Shown: positions 44,631 to 55,880, numbered from the stretch's first letter. The stretch is 64,000 bases of DNA from Bettongia penicillata ogilbyi (GCA_023548195.1 JAJHZJ010000121.1:6290058-6354057), one strand, 5' to 3'. Program-made: numbers and translations. Notes: generated by a model not told the origin, from the letters alone.

Positions 44631-44634
44631 CCCC

Positions 44635-45004
44635 ATACATATTTTCCTGGTCTCACACTCCAGAACCAGCCAAATCTGGTAATCCATTTCTCTTCTCCAT
44701 GCCTTTGCACTAGCTGTGCCCCCCATACCCAGAATGCATTTGTTCCTCACCTTTGCCTCATGACTCATTCTCAATCACTACTTTCTACTCTATTTCTCCT
44801 GCCTGTTCTCTCAATCTTGTCTTGAATTACTTTTCCTTTATTTTGTATTAATTCTGAATATAACTCTCTATATATTTTCTCCTTTAACAAAATATAAGCT
44901 CTTTAATTGAATTGACCGTTGAATTCTTACTAGTTTTATTCCCAGTACCAAACATGGGGCCTGGCACAAGATAAACTTTAATAAATACCTGCTGATTGAT
45001 TGAC
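44635..45004 (+). mobile_element. L2 3' UTR and terminus
   Basis: CATGCCTTTGCACTAGCTGT, CCCAGAATGCATTTGTTCCT, GGGGCCTGGCACAAGATAAA and CTTTAATAAATACCTGCTGA. Confidence 0.85.
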
Positions 45005-46650
45005 TACCCTTTTTCTACTCTCCTTCCCTTATCCTCCTCAATTTTCTTTTCCTCTTCTCTACCTTATCTATTTTCTCTATCCTCTTCTCCATTGCCCTTT
45101 CTTCAGCTTGACATTCAGTAACCTCTCATATCCTTAGCTGTCATGAATTAAGCAGACCTTGCCCAAAGGATGCTCTGTGAATACTTATTCTCTCAAAACA
45201 GACCACTTCTATTCTCAAGGCTGTTACCATGGATGTTGAAGGCCCAGTTCTAAGTAATATTCTCCATATGAACTCCAACTTTCTCCAGGGAGGTATGGAG
45301 AGGACATTTTGGTTATTGTTCAATAAGTAGATAACTCCTGTCAGTTTTCAGAGTTTACCTGAAATGGACTGCGTTTGCAAATGCTGTACTTTATGGAGTT
45401 TCAAAGGTCTAAAGACACACTGAGGACATCTCATGCTGAATGGACAGGACCTTTTTGTGGGTTGGTAATTACTAGTCAACTCTGATACTGGGAATTCTGG
45501 TTGTATTATCTGGAAAGCTTTGGCTCAGACCTCTCCTCCTCCCTCTTCCCCATCATAGTATCTCATAGGTTGCTAAGAGAATAATTATATTGGGCTGTTT
45601 TTGCTGGGTTTTTTTTTAATAAATTCATTTATAGTGTTTTCGTTTCGAGGATCCTTCACTATGCAAAGAAACTGTAACACTGATAAAAGTTGCTATGCAC
45701 AGAAAAAATAATCTCTAATTGATTAAAGATCCTTAACTAGTAATTAGTTACTTAGGAAACTACATACTAGTCCTTATGAAAAGAACACTTTTGTGTATTT
45801 TTAGTTGCTTATGTTCCCTTTAGAAAGCACTTCCTCTCAAGGTAGCATCACAGAGAATTATGAGTATTTTATAGGTAGTAGCATGTCAGATACTCTAAGC
45901 TTCCTCTATGAACAACTGCTTATCACAGGGGAACATGAATACAAAATGCTGAGCTGGGGCCAGTGGCTTCATCCATATCTCCAAAAGCAAAGTTTGGAAA
46001 ACACAATTTTGGATAATGGTTATCCTAATGAAATTTCTGGCAGACAAGATAGAATCACATCAGGAGGAAGTCTATTGAATAATATTTCCAATGAGGAAAG
46101 GGTAACAATCTATAAAAGACAAATATGTTGTGGGGAAGGGAGTCTTTTGAAGGAATCATATATTTCTTGAGAATATTCCCAATAGATTAATTACCATTAA
46201 TTAATACAGATGCTCAGAACAAACTGAGATGCTCTGCAGATAAAAATCAAACCACTGCAAACCAGTACCGCACTATAAGATTTATGGCCATAGCAATTGT
46301 CTAGACAAGAGCATCAGGACATTACTGGTTCTAATTTTCATTTGGAAACAATGCTAGCTGTATCATATCAAGCTAAATGTTCTGTCCTTGACGGAGCCCC
46401 AAGCCACTGACTTCAAATGTTAGACTCATTTGTTTTTATTCCCAGAACAGCTAAGAGGAGTGGGCAAGGGTCAGGACAGAGGAATCAGTCAATCCTAAAG
46501 AAATTTGGCTTCCAACAAGACTCAAGGTAGAAAATGTTCTTCTGATTAAGTAGCATTTTCAAAAGAGTATTAAATTAGCCATGATTTATCTTACCTATTT
46601 CAGGACACTCTTTATGCTTCTCTCTGAAATAGAGTCCTCCCTCTCCCTGA
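45005..46650. other. Repeat-poor stretch, 1.6 kb
   Basis: No repeat recognised. Contains the 121-codon frame described below and an AT-rich patch at 45620-45770 with TAATTGATTAAAG and TAATTAG words. Confidence 0.4.
45805..46170 (+). other. 121-codon open frame, probably chance
   Basis: The longest + frame outside repeats. The product starts MLMFPLESTSSQG and has mixed hydrophilic composition, no signal peptide, no membrane segment, no cysteine or histidine pattern and no family I recognise. CCCTTTAG just inside the frame resembles a splice acceptor, but no matching donor stands out. In 64 kb of AT-rich DNA one such frame is not surprising. Confidence 0.15.
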
Positions 46651-46652
46651 AT

Positions 46653-46683
46653 ATACACAGACACAGACACAGACACAGACACA

Positions 46684-46715
<32 letters not shown>
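46653..46715. repeat. (CAGACA)n-(CA)n microsatellite
   Basis: Hexamer ACAGAC units to about 46687, then pure CA. Confidence 0.95.
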
Positions 46716-46717
<2 letters not shown>

Positions 46718-46734
46718 TCAGAGGTAGCATGGCA

Positions 46735-46960
46735 TGGGAAATAGAGAGATGGCCTTAGAATCAAGAAGACCTAGGTTCAAGACTAACTTCTGACATAGCC
46801 GGCTATAGCTGTGTGATTCTGGGGAACTCATTTAACTTCTTAGTGACCTAGCAACTTTCCAAATTTATAAAGTACGGAACAGGCATGGACCTACATTACT
46901 AGAGGAAGTGTCTTCATCAGGATTTCCCTATACCAATGAAATCACAGGTTTGTTCCAGAT
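46735..46960 (+). mobile_element. MAR-type SINE, near full length
   Basis: GAATCAAGAAGACCTAGGTT, CTGTGTGATTCTGGGGAACT, TATAAAGTACGGAACAGGCA and CCAATGAAATCACAGGTTTG, with the same ending as 25.2 and 49.7 kb. Confidence 0.8.
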
Positions 46961-46974
46961 ATGTTTATGTTTGC

Positions 46975-47203
46975 TGCTCATTCTTTTCAGTCATGTCTCC
47001 ATTTGGTATTTTCTTGGCACAGATATTAGAGTGGTTTCCCATTTCCTTCTCCAACTGACTTTACAGATGAGGAAACTGAGATGAACATGGCTAAGTGACT
47101 TGCCCAGGGTCATAAAGCTAATATTGTCTGAGGGCAGATTTGAACTCAAGTCTTCCTGATTCCAAGCCTGGCATTCTATCCACTACCCCATCGAGCTACC
47201 CAT
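46975..47203 (-). mobile_element. Marsupial tRNA-SINE, antisense
   Basis: TTTTCAGTCATGTCTCCATT, CCATTTCCTTCTCCAACTGA, CTTGCCCAGGGTCATAAAGC and TTCTATCCACTACCCCATCG. Lies directly after the MAR SINE. Confidence 0.85.
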
Positions 47204-47204
47204 A

Positions 47205-47573
47205 TGTATGTGTAGATAATATATGTGTGTTAATATGTATATATATGTATACGTATGTGTGTACATATGTATATGTGTACATATGTATATGTGTATATAT
47301 AAAAGAGAGAAATATGCATATATGTGCATATGCATGTATGCATAGATGTGTTAACTATATACACCTATATGTGAATAAACATTTATCTATATATGTTTGC
47401 TTGTGTCCATATATTCACATTTGCATATGCACATATAAATACAAACATGTGGGTATGTATGTATATATAGATTCACATGTGTCTATTGAGTAGTTATACA
47501 AATACACATGGATTTTATATATATATATATATGTGCACATATATGGGTATCTTATGTTTGTGTTTGTGTATTC
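47205..47573. repeat. (TATG/CATA)n low-complexity region
   Basis: Dense ATATGTATAC and ATATGTGCATAT words. Open frames of 60-120 codons here are repeat read-through. Confidence 0.85.
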
Positions 47574-47688
47574 AATTCAACAAACATATATATGTATGTG
47601 CATATGTATATAATGTGTGTGTGTGTATATATATATATACAATTCAACAAACATATATATGTGCATATGTATATAATGTGTGTGTGTG

Positions 47689-47732
<44 letters not shown>

Positions 47733-47746
47733 CAATTCAACAAACA
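47574..47746. repeat. Tandem array, 67-bp and 93-bp units with microsatellite cores
   Basis: AATTCAACAAACA occurs at 47574, 47641 and 47734. Each unit continues with ATATATATGTGCATATG, TAATGTGTGTGTGTG and a TA run. The last unit is longer because its TA run expanded. Confidence 0.9.
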
Positions 47747-47764
47747 CTGAAATAAAAGGACATA

Positions 47765-47925
47765 GCTCTGGCGTTAGAATAAATGTTGATTCTGAGTGCC
47801 AACTTTGACATTTACTAGCTACACAACCCTGAGTTGCTTCACAAGTCTCAGCCTTAGTTTTCTCATTTCTAAAATGGGAATAATAGTCCCTATACTACCT
47901 GGATCAGTAGATCAAACTCAAATAG
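47765..47925 (+). mobile_element. CORE-SINE (MIR/THER-like), decayed
   Basis: TGGCGTTAGAATAAATGTTG, ACTTTGACATTTACTAGCTA and TTAGTTTTCTCATTTCTAAA. Confidence 0.65.
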
Positions 47926-48480
47926 AAACAAAAGACACTAAACCTTACATAATGGCTACCTAGTGACAATTATAAAATGAATTTTTATTTTTAAATTTTC
48001 AATATAATTTTGTTAAATTTTAATTTAAATTACTTTTGTATCTTTTTATCCATTTTGTTATTCTCCTGATTACCTTCTAATGTGAGTTGGACTGTATTTA
48101 GGAGTTTTGTGCACCTCTGTCCTACATCAATAATTTTGGCAAGGATTCTCTATGAAACTCATATTGCCACATAAATGTGAGTTATTATTTATGAAGCGTG
48201 GGCCAGTGTTTTCCTCTTGTCTTGCGACCAACCTACAGAAGTTAGAACAGTAAGGGGGTGGTGAGCACCCATGATATGCAAAGAACGGAGGAAGACATGA
48301 AGACGAAAGACATGCAGTTCTGCCCTCAAAGAGTTTGGAAACAAAGCATGCCCCAATGTATCTACTAGTGGAACAGCCTCTATCATGACCTCTGAAGAAT
48401 CGAATGTATAGATTATGGTCTAGGGAAGGAAAAAAGAAAGTTCAAAAGAACGACTTTCTATTTAATATATAAGAAACCAT
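47926..48480. other. Unassigned stretch
   Basis: AT-rich at 47980-48080. No gene recognised. Confidence 0.35.
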
Positions 48481-48484
48481 CTCT

Positions 48485-48620
48485 GATTCAAGATAGCAGT
48501 AAGAGGGTTTCTATGACCTCTGACAAGGCACTTTAACTCTCTCAGTTTTCTCATCTGTGAAATGAAGAGTTTGGCTTTGATGAGTTCTAAGGTTCATTAT
48601 AACTCCAAATCCAAGATCCA
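48485..48620 (+). mobile_element. Degenerate CORE-SINE
   Basis: GACCTCTGACAAGGCACTTT, AACTCTCTCAGTTTTCTCAT and GTTCTAAGGTTCATTATAAC. Confidence 0.6.
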
Positions 48621-48784
48621 GTGCGTCATTGAACAATACAAAAATGCTAACCCCACACTTAGGAAGGCTCGCTATTAACTCAGAAAAGTCAATAAAGTTT
48701 TCATTGTTTTTGAAGGGAGGGTCCAGACTTGTGATTTCTTCAGTACAGTAAGGCTATAAAAAATTCCTCTCCTGATACTTAGTT

Positions 48785-48885
48785 ACACAGATGTCTATTG
48801 CTAAGACCATAAGTCATTATCTTATGATCACACAGCAAGTATGTGTCAGAAAGAAGAACCAGTTCTTCCTTACTCCAGGAACGGC
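48785..48885 (-). mobile_element. Antisense SINE fragment
   Basis: TTATGATCACACAGCAAGTA and GAACCAGTTCTTCCTTACTC. Confidence 0.5.
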
Positions 48886-49410
48886 CTAACTCTCTAAAGT
48901 CAATTAAGCCACATGCACCTAAAATGTTATTTTAGATCCTTCTCCTGAGGAGCACGATGCCGCATGACAAATGTCAGCTTCTTATGCATCTTTTCCATAA
49001 AGCCTCTTGGGTTGTTACTCATTTGAAGGGCAAGAGAAAAGCTCCCATCAACTCAAGGATGATTTATCTTCTTGAAAGAAATGATGATACACTGCTTCTC
49101 ATCTTATCTCCACAAAAGAGGAGTGCTGCCTCCAACCTGTTTTTAATCTTTTGTTATGTGCTCAGTGACAACGCTGAGAGACATCATCAGCCTCTTGATG
49201 CACCCCCACAGTTTATACTTAGTGAATAAACATAAGGAACACGTTCCTCATCTTACTTGACAACAAAGTCTACTTTGTTGAGCTCTCAAACTATGCAACT
49301 ATGTTTAGCTTTAGTCACAGTCTTAAAAAAAAATGAGTCTAAGAATTTTAAAAGAACTTGCCAAAGTAGGGTAAAAAATTCTTATACTCCATAAGGTAGT
49401 CTTCCATCTG
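48886..49410. other. Unassigned stretch
   Basis: The 90-codon + frame at 48957-49229 has no recognisable domain. No clear repeat. Confidence 0.35.
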
Positions 49411-49411
49411 G

Positions 49412-49495
49412 TGAGAGAGACAGAGAGACAAAGAGAGATAGACAGAGAGACAGAAACAGAAAGGCAGAGAAAGAAAATAGGAGAGAGATGGTATG

Positions 49496-49574
<79 letters not shown>

Positions 49575-49600
49575 GATAGACAGATAGATAGATAGATAGA
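49412..49600. repeat. (GACA/GAGA)n then (GATA)n microsatellite
   Basis: Imperfect GAGAGACAGAGA units to about 49490, then a run of more than twenty GATA units (49496-49600) with a GATGATAGACA interruption near 49573. Confidence 0.97.
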
Positions 49601-49654
49601 AAGGTTTATTTAGATGTTCCAATTATTTCTAGTTTTATCATCCCTATCAAGTTG

Positions 49655-49850
49655 GAAGCATTGTGGTATATTGAATAAAGATCCAGAGTTGGAGTCAGAA
49701 GACTGAGTTTCAAATTCTTCTCTGGCATTGTGTCTCTGGGATATCATGGTCAAGTCATTTAAATGTTTAATGTCCTAGGTAACTCTTTCAGATGGTGATT
49801 TTTCCAGTAAATATTGAGGATTTCTCAAAACTGATGAAATCATAGGTCTG
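49655..49850 (+). mobile_element. MAR-type SINE
   Basis: AGATCCAGAGTTGGAGTCAG, TATCATGGTCAAGTCATTTA and AAACTGATGAAATCATAGGT. Confidence 0.7.
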
Positions 49851-50105
49851 AACAAAATTAAAATTTGAAAATCAAAGCATTAAATATCATGTTTTAATTA
49901 CCATTTTCCAACCATCCTCATTGCCACAAAAAGATCATGTTATCTATAGGATAGGCAAATGGCTGCTAAGCAAAATGAGATGACATATTATATTAATATA
50001 GCACTCTTCATCTAACGACTACAAAGTAGTCTCACATTCATTTTTCTTTGACTTTTACCTCTCCCTCATGACCTATGGTTAATCAGTAACTAAATCTTAC
50101 TGAGT
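49851..50105. other. Unassigned stretch
   Basis: No gene or repeat recognised. Confidence 0.3.
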
Positions 50106-50109
50106 CTTC

Positions 50110-50830
50110 TTTTGGGATTTCTTTTCTATCCATCCGTACCTCTTCATCTTATTTCCAACCACTGGGAATGTTATCTGGGCTGTTATCATATCGTGCAATA
50201 AATACTCTCATCACTCATCTAGTCTCCCTGCCTGTATGTAGCCTCTTGAATCATAGTCATATTCTATACTCCATTTCCAGATTATTCTTCCTCAAATAAC
50301 AGCTTCATCATGCTACTTCCCTGTTCCAAAGCTTTCAGAGAGTCCTTGATATCCACAGAATAAATTCTTCTCTACTCCTGCGCCATTGCCTCCCCTACAA
50401 ATCTTATCTTCATGTGCTTTCTAAAGTGAATTCTCTGCTCCAGGGGTAAGGATATATATACACTATTCTCCAAACATATCATCCTTAATGTCAATTTCAA
50501 ATCTCTTTCCATGTTGTTTCCTGTTCCTGGATACTCTTTCCTTTCCCTGTCTACTCATGATGATAGATCATATGTACTACTCATAAGTCAAAGTCTAGCC
50601 AAAACCTACCTGCTACCTGAGGATATCCACAGCTACTCAACCCAAATGGATCTTCCTTTTCTCTGAACTCCTAAAGCACTTTTATTTCACTCATCCAGAC
50701 ATTTAGTGATGTACTTGTTACATACTGATCATGTAAGTATGTTTTCTTTTGCTCACTATATTTAAGTGGCTGAAAAGCAGGGACTGCACCTTATTATTAT
50801 CTTGAATTCTTTTCAAAGTTATACCAGTGT
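50110..50830 (+). mobile_element. L2 LINE, 3' 0.7 kb, moderately decayed
   Basis: CATCACTCATCTAGTCTCCC, AGATTATTCTTCCTCAAATA, CATCATGCTACTTCCCTGTT, GATATCCACAGAATAAATTC and GCTGAAAAGCAGGGACTGCA in L2 order. Confidence 0.75.
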
Positions 50831-50914
50831 TTAGGGAAAAAAAAGGCAGGAATTCTATTTTTGAAAAATCAACTTGCTGAATGAATGAATAAAGCTAAAG
50901 AAGGAATAGTTAAA

Positions 50915-51095
50915 TGGAAATAGCGCTCAAACAAGCATCACAGCATTCGAATTCAAAAACTAGCTTTGGAGATCCTAGGCAAGTCAAATAACTTCCTGGT
51001 ATATACATTCAGTTTCTTCTGTTATGTGAATTTTACTAAGTAGCCTTCAAAGATCCCTTCTGCCTCTCAATCTATGGCCCTATAAAACTAAAATT
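50915..51095 (+). mobile_element. CORE-SINE (MIR/THER-like), decayed
   Basis: AGCATCACAGCATTCGAATT, GAGATCCTAGGCAAGTCAAA and CCTTCTGCCTCTCAATCTAT. Confidence 0.6.
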
Positions 51096-51343
51096 GAATC
51101 TTTACAAGACCAATGGTAAGAGGGTATCATTATCCTTGTCATAAATATGAAAAAAAGAAGGCATGGGAAAATCAATGGTCACATTACTAGTCTGGAGAAG
51201 AACTAACTTGCCTGATTCTTCTTTGGAGTTTATTCACATTTTTCATTGCTTTTTAATTGGCAAATAATGACCTGACATGCAAAATTAAATTAGCATCTAA
51301 TATTTCATTTTTTCTAGTGGTGGTTCATTGCTTCTTGATTGAA

Positions 51344-51485
51344 CCAGGGATGGGGAACCTGTGGTCTCAAGGTCACATTGGCCCTCTAGATCCTGTGGCC
51401 CTTTGACTTTACCGAACAAATCCCCTTAATAAAAAGATTTGTTCTGCAAAACTTGCACTCCGTCAAAAGGTCACACCTAAGGTGC
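51344..51485. mobile_element. Hairpin MITE (hAT-like non-autonomous DNA transposon)
   Basis: Starts CAGGGATGGGGAACCTGTGG. The centre is a palindrome: GAACAAATC (51414-51422) against GATTTGTTC (51436-51444), nested within CCCTTTGAC (51399-51407) against GTCAAAAGG (51462-51470). The right end has lost the complement of the first 40-50 bases. The hAT assignment rests on the CAGGG-type terminus and is tentative. Confidence 0.75.
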
Positions 51486-51659
51486 TGAACCAAGATGGGA
51501 AGGATATTAGGTGCTTTTAAACCTATTAGTTGGTATAAATGAGCTGAAATAGCCCTGGAAAGTTTACTAATGAAAGACAAAATAACTAACATATTTGATA
51601 AAGAACAATGAATTATATGAGAGTACAAAAAAAGATTAATAAAATATAGATTGGTGAAC

Positions 51660-51906
51660 AGGGGCAACTAGGTGATACACTGGATAGAGTGCCAAGCCTG
51701 GAGTCAGGAAGATTTATCTTCCTGAATTAAAATGCGACACTTACAAGCTGTGTGACTCTGGGCAAGTCCATAACCTTGCTTGCCTCAGTTTCCTCATCTA
51801 TAAAAGGAGCTAGAGCCAGAAATGGCAAACCACTCCAGTATCTTTGCCAAGAAAACCCCAAATGGGGTCACAAAGAGTCAAACACAACTGAAACAACTCA
51901 ACAATA
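51660..51906 (+). mobile_element. Marsupial tRNA-SINE, full length
   Basis: GGGGCAACTAGGTGATACAC, TGGATAGAGTGCCAAGCCTG, GTGTGACTCTGGGCAAGTCC, TATCTTTGCCAAGAAAACCC and CACAACTGAAACAACTCAAC. Head-to-tail complete; it lies next to the hairpin MITE. Confidence 0.92.
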
Positions 51907-51964
51907 GCGAGTAGATTGATAAACATGATAATGGAATTATCACCTATGAATAGTAAAACCTTCT

Positions 51965-52170
51965 CTCCATATGAAGAAATATTAAATAGAGTTACAATGG
52001 ACCTTGGAATACATATAGTCCAACTTCTTTATTTTAAAAATGAGGGGATTGAAATCCAGAGAGACCAAAAACATGCAGATGTTGCAACACAGGTTCTATG
52101 TGATAGAGCCAGGGTTTGTCTAGGTGCTTTGACACGAAATCTACTGTTGTTTCTACTACACTACATCTCC
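51965..52170 (-). mobile_element. Antisense CORE-SINE
   Basis: ACAATGGACCTTGGAATACA, TTTATTTTAAAAATGAGGGG and GATAGAGCCAGGGTTTGTCT. Confidence 0.6.
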
Positions 52171-52299
52171 CAGTACAAATGTACTAGTGAATCACACTTC
52201 GGTAACCGGATAATTTATGTAAAAGCCCTTTGGAAACTATGAGTGGCATCTGATTATAAACTGCCCTCATCTCCATTATCACACTGTCAGGGAGTGAAC

Positions 52300-52540
52300 A
52301 TCCCTTACCTACGGAATCAACATTATTTACCAGTTGTTTTGTGTTATTCCTGTTTCCTCGACTAAATTATACGCTTCTTAAGGGCAGAAGAGGAGCCCCA
52401 AGGGACAACAGAGATGATCTAGTCTAAGCCCCTTATTTTATAGGTGATAAAACTGAAATCCTTTCCTGTACACTCTACAACACCAAACACAGTACTGGAC
52501 ACGCCATATACCTTAATAAGTTATTGTTATTTAACTACGT
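52300..52540 (+). mobile_element. L2 terminus split by a small SINE piece
   Basis: L2 words CTAAATTATACGCTTCTTAA and GGGCAG stop at 52388; an antisense SINE piece (GATGATCTAGTCTAAGCCCC) fills 52388-52465; the L2 terminus resumes with CACAGTACTGGACACGCCAT and ACCTTAATAAG. Confidence 0.65.
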
Positions 52541-53875
52541 ATTGCCAATGGTAAGTAATGAGCCTGAGATAAGAGAGGCGTGACAAATGCTGCCATCCTT
52601 TCATTCTTTGGCATTTTCCCAATCAGGAAACTTGTGCACAGTGACCGCAGTTTATTGTTGGCAATTATCTTGCTGAACAAAACTGACTTTTGTACCCTAC
52701 CAGTATTTTAAAAAGAAGACAAACCACTCAATTCCTGTTAGCAATTATTTTTTCCTTTGCTTACCAGACACATCTCCTGTGGTCAGCAATACTGCTTTTT
52801 AGATGGTATTGAGGGGAGAAAAACATTGCTACCAAAAGGGAACGCATAAAGGAATTACATATTTCAAACAGACTATGTAACTATCAACAAAACCATTAAC
52901 TTAAAATACAGAAAACATGACTATCAACTATTAAAAACTTTAGGCTCATTCTATCATTTAAGATCACTCAAGCAAGCAAACAAGGTACTCTTAAAACATC
53001 ACATATCTAGAAAAAAACACACTATTAAAAGTTATTTTGTGTATATGAGTTTGACCCTAAGGTACCACTAGGGTTGAGAGGAATTTCATACATGTATACC
53101 ATGGTGTGTATATTAATGAAATGTGTATATATGACAGTCTTTCATAAGAGGGGCTTATCTCAATTTCCATTCTCTAAAAATCTGTTTCAAATGGCTCCCA
53201 AGATTAAGGTTCATTTTCAGTTATATATTTCATTACAGATCAATGTCAAAGTGGAAAGTCTTTCCAATGTAAAAAATCAAAGGAATCCAGCAAATTAAAA
53301 GGAAATACCTGCATGTATATGGCTTTTTTTAAACTCACTTTTCATTCAAGTCTATAACTTATTTATCTGATTATAAAATTCTGGCATGGTTGCTTGGCCA
53401 GAAACAAGATAAACAAACAGTGGATAGAAGCACTGCTTTAACATAATCTGATCAGTATGTATGTATTCTAAAGATGCTAAATTTTAATGGGTCAAGGATT
53501 GATTGGCAGATGATAGAGTATGAAATACTCTATCAGATTATAAAGAAAAGATTCAGAAAAAAAGGATCATCTGCTCCAGGTTGATAAAGCCTATAGTGAG
53601 CAGATAAACAAATGCCTGCTGCTTATTTTTAAAGTATTGGTTCAGAAAAACAATGCTTTGAAATGGAAAATAGCTTCTGTCAAATATTTTTCATAGTAGA
53701 AAAGGCTTAGGAAGGAAGGATCACTTGTGAAAGACATAATGAGCATATTCATAGGAGATGAGCAGATCCAAATTCAACGAGCCAAATGTACACTTGTAAC
53801 CGAAAGTCTAAACCTAGAGTCCAGAAAGAAAAAAAAAAACAGAAAGTAGGTGAAAGAGAGTAAAATGAACTAGCC
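52541..53875. other. Repeat-poor stretch, 1.3 kb, candidate conserved non-coding DNA
   Basis: No repeats recognised. The section at 52600-52790 contains GTGACCGCAGTTTATTGTTG with RUNX-like and SOX-like words. No exon found. Confidence 0.4.
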
Positions 53876-53879
53876 TAAA

Positions 53880-54310
53880 AAGATAGACTGGAACCAGGTT
53901 GTCAAGAACATTGAGTTTGTATTCGATCCCAAAGGCAAGAGGGAGGCACTGGAGTTTCCAGAGCAGGGGATCAATGCTTTTGGAATATCACTTAAGCAGC
54001 TGTTTGAAAGATATAATGGAGAAGAGATTAGATGCAGGGAGAAAATTTAGGAAGTTATTAGAGTAGTACAGGTGAGAGATAATGGGGCCTGAACTGAGGT
54101 GTACAAATGTGAGTGGTATTAAGGTAGAACTGACAAGATTTGACAGTTGTTAGAATATGGCCGATGGGTGGAAAGACAAAAAGCTTGTGTTCTGTAGCAA
54201 CAGAAATCATAATTGATGGGAATGATGTGTCTTCCCTTAGGAGTGTCCTTAACAAATCTGGCATGGACTCTGTGTCACAAAGTTTAATAGGATATGTTCA
54301 TGGGAATAGG
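53880..54310 (-). mobile_element. Antisense L2, internal part
   Basis: GAGTAGTACAGGTGAGAGAT, GGGGCCTGAACTGAGGTGTA and GAACTGACAAGATTTGACAG are the reverse of the L2 block upstream of its 3' UTR; the same block is antisense at 57.8 kb. Confidence 0.65.
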
Positions 54311-54835
54311 TTTTAAATATTAATTGCCAGCGATACTGAGGAAGATAGTGGTTGGCATATCCTGTAATCCCACTGAAAAGAAGAAGAGAAAAGAGATGTC
54401 AAATGAAAGAACAGAGATTAAAAGTAAAAGGAAGAAAATTGAATGGGAGCTACGATAATAGAGATTTAAAAGGGTAATGTCAAGGATGCAGTGGGGATGA
54501 ATTAAATGAGCTCTCAAAGCAACTTCTTACCTGCTGTTAATATGACACAACTTTTGCTATACTAGATCTATATTGCTGTGTTTGAAGAGGAAAATTTTGA
54601 AATTGTTTCATAGGACTAAGCTTTATCATCTCAGCAGAAGAGTTGATGACTACGAGCTATGTAATAAGGCATGTTCATCTCAGCAAAGATCATCTTGGGA
54701 GTTGTCAGGCTTTACTTTTTTAAAATTATCAATATTATTATTCCAGAACCTGGAAATGGTCACAAAGGAATGCTGTTCTTAAGCAATTGACAGTTTGGAA
54801 AAGTCTCCATTTCTAAATTCAAGACAGAACTCAGA
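54311..54835. other. Unassigned stretch
   Basis: No gene or repeat recognised with confidence. Confidence 0.3.
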
Positions 54836-54839
54836 GGCT

Positions 54840-55025
54840 CCATATCATAAGTGGACTCAGAATCAGTAAGACTTAATTTCACATCCTGCCCCTCACATTT
54901 ATTAGCTGTATGACCATGGACTAGTCACTTAACAAAATGGGGACTTATAATACCTATCTCAACAGATTGTTGAGAGATTCAGGTGAGATGTTGCATGCAA
55001 AATACTTTGGCAACTATTTAGGACT
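54840..55025 (+). mobile_element. CORE-SINE (MIR/THER-like)
   Basis: GGACTCAGAATCAGTAAGAC, TTATTAGCTGTATGACCATG and GATTGTTGAGAGATTCAGGT. Confidence 0.7.
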
Positions 55026-55289
55026 GTTTGTATGATGGCTATAGTGTATGTATGTATGTATATATGTGTTTACACATGCATATTACACACATACATTTAA
55101 GACTTGTACACTATAGGTAGAAGAGTCTCAACACTGTAGCTCTGACTTTTCATGGTTCACCTACAACTGTCTGAGTGATAGGAGAGTAGGGAAAAGTAGA
55201 CAACCCTCCCCTACCACAGAGTATTGGTAACAGTGCCTTAGTCTTGGCCCAGAAGTTGTGATCATCCTTCAAATCATTCCACCCCCCAG

Positions 55290-55880
55290 TGCGATTCAAA
55301 CCACTAAATACATAACACTCACTATATACAAAACAATGAACTATGAGGGTATACAAAACATTGTGCCTACCATCAGAGAGTCCATAATCTGGTTGAGGAA
55401 ATAAGATTTATATTAATGGTGATGAAATTAGTCATAGAATATTAAAGATGAAAGGAATCTTAGAGAAATAAAAGGAAGCTATCTCCTCTGCATATAGTGC
55501 CTTATAGCTAGTGAACCCTTTCACGTGCCTTTTTCATTTTCCCCCTCATAATGTAAGCCAGGACAGGGTAATATTGCCTTCAAAAAAATTTAGTGACTTG
55601 ACCAGGGTCATAGAGCTAGTTATTATTATTTGCATGAAAAGTTAACATAGACTCCTTTATCCAAATGGATAATTCAGACAAACAAAGGAATGAAAGTCTT
55701 CCGTGAGGTGGGGACATCAAGAATTTGATTTCTCCTTGGTTAGAGGCGATAGGCTCTGAACTGGATCTTGAGGGATAGGTAGACTCTAGGAAGACATGGC
55801 AAGCTACTGGAGGTTGGGATGGTAGCTAGACTAAAGAACGGCAGAGAGGGAAGAATCTCTGACTGTAGTATATTCAGAGA
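55290..55880 (-). mobile_element. Antisense L2 3' region, interrupted
   Basis: CATAACACTCACTATATACA and GTGCCTACCATCAGAGAGTC are the reversed terminus. AACTGGATCTTGAGGGATAG near 55760 is the reversed 3' UTR. Unrelated sequence lies between. Confidence 0.55.

Noticed and set aside
47140..47755. Tyr/Ile/Cys-rich open frames up to 117 codons
   Set aside because: They are translations of TATG/TG/TA microsatellite DNA.
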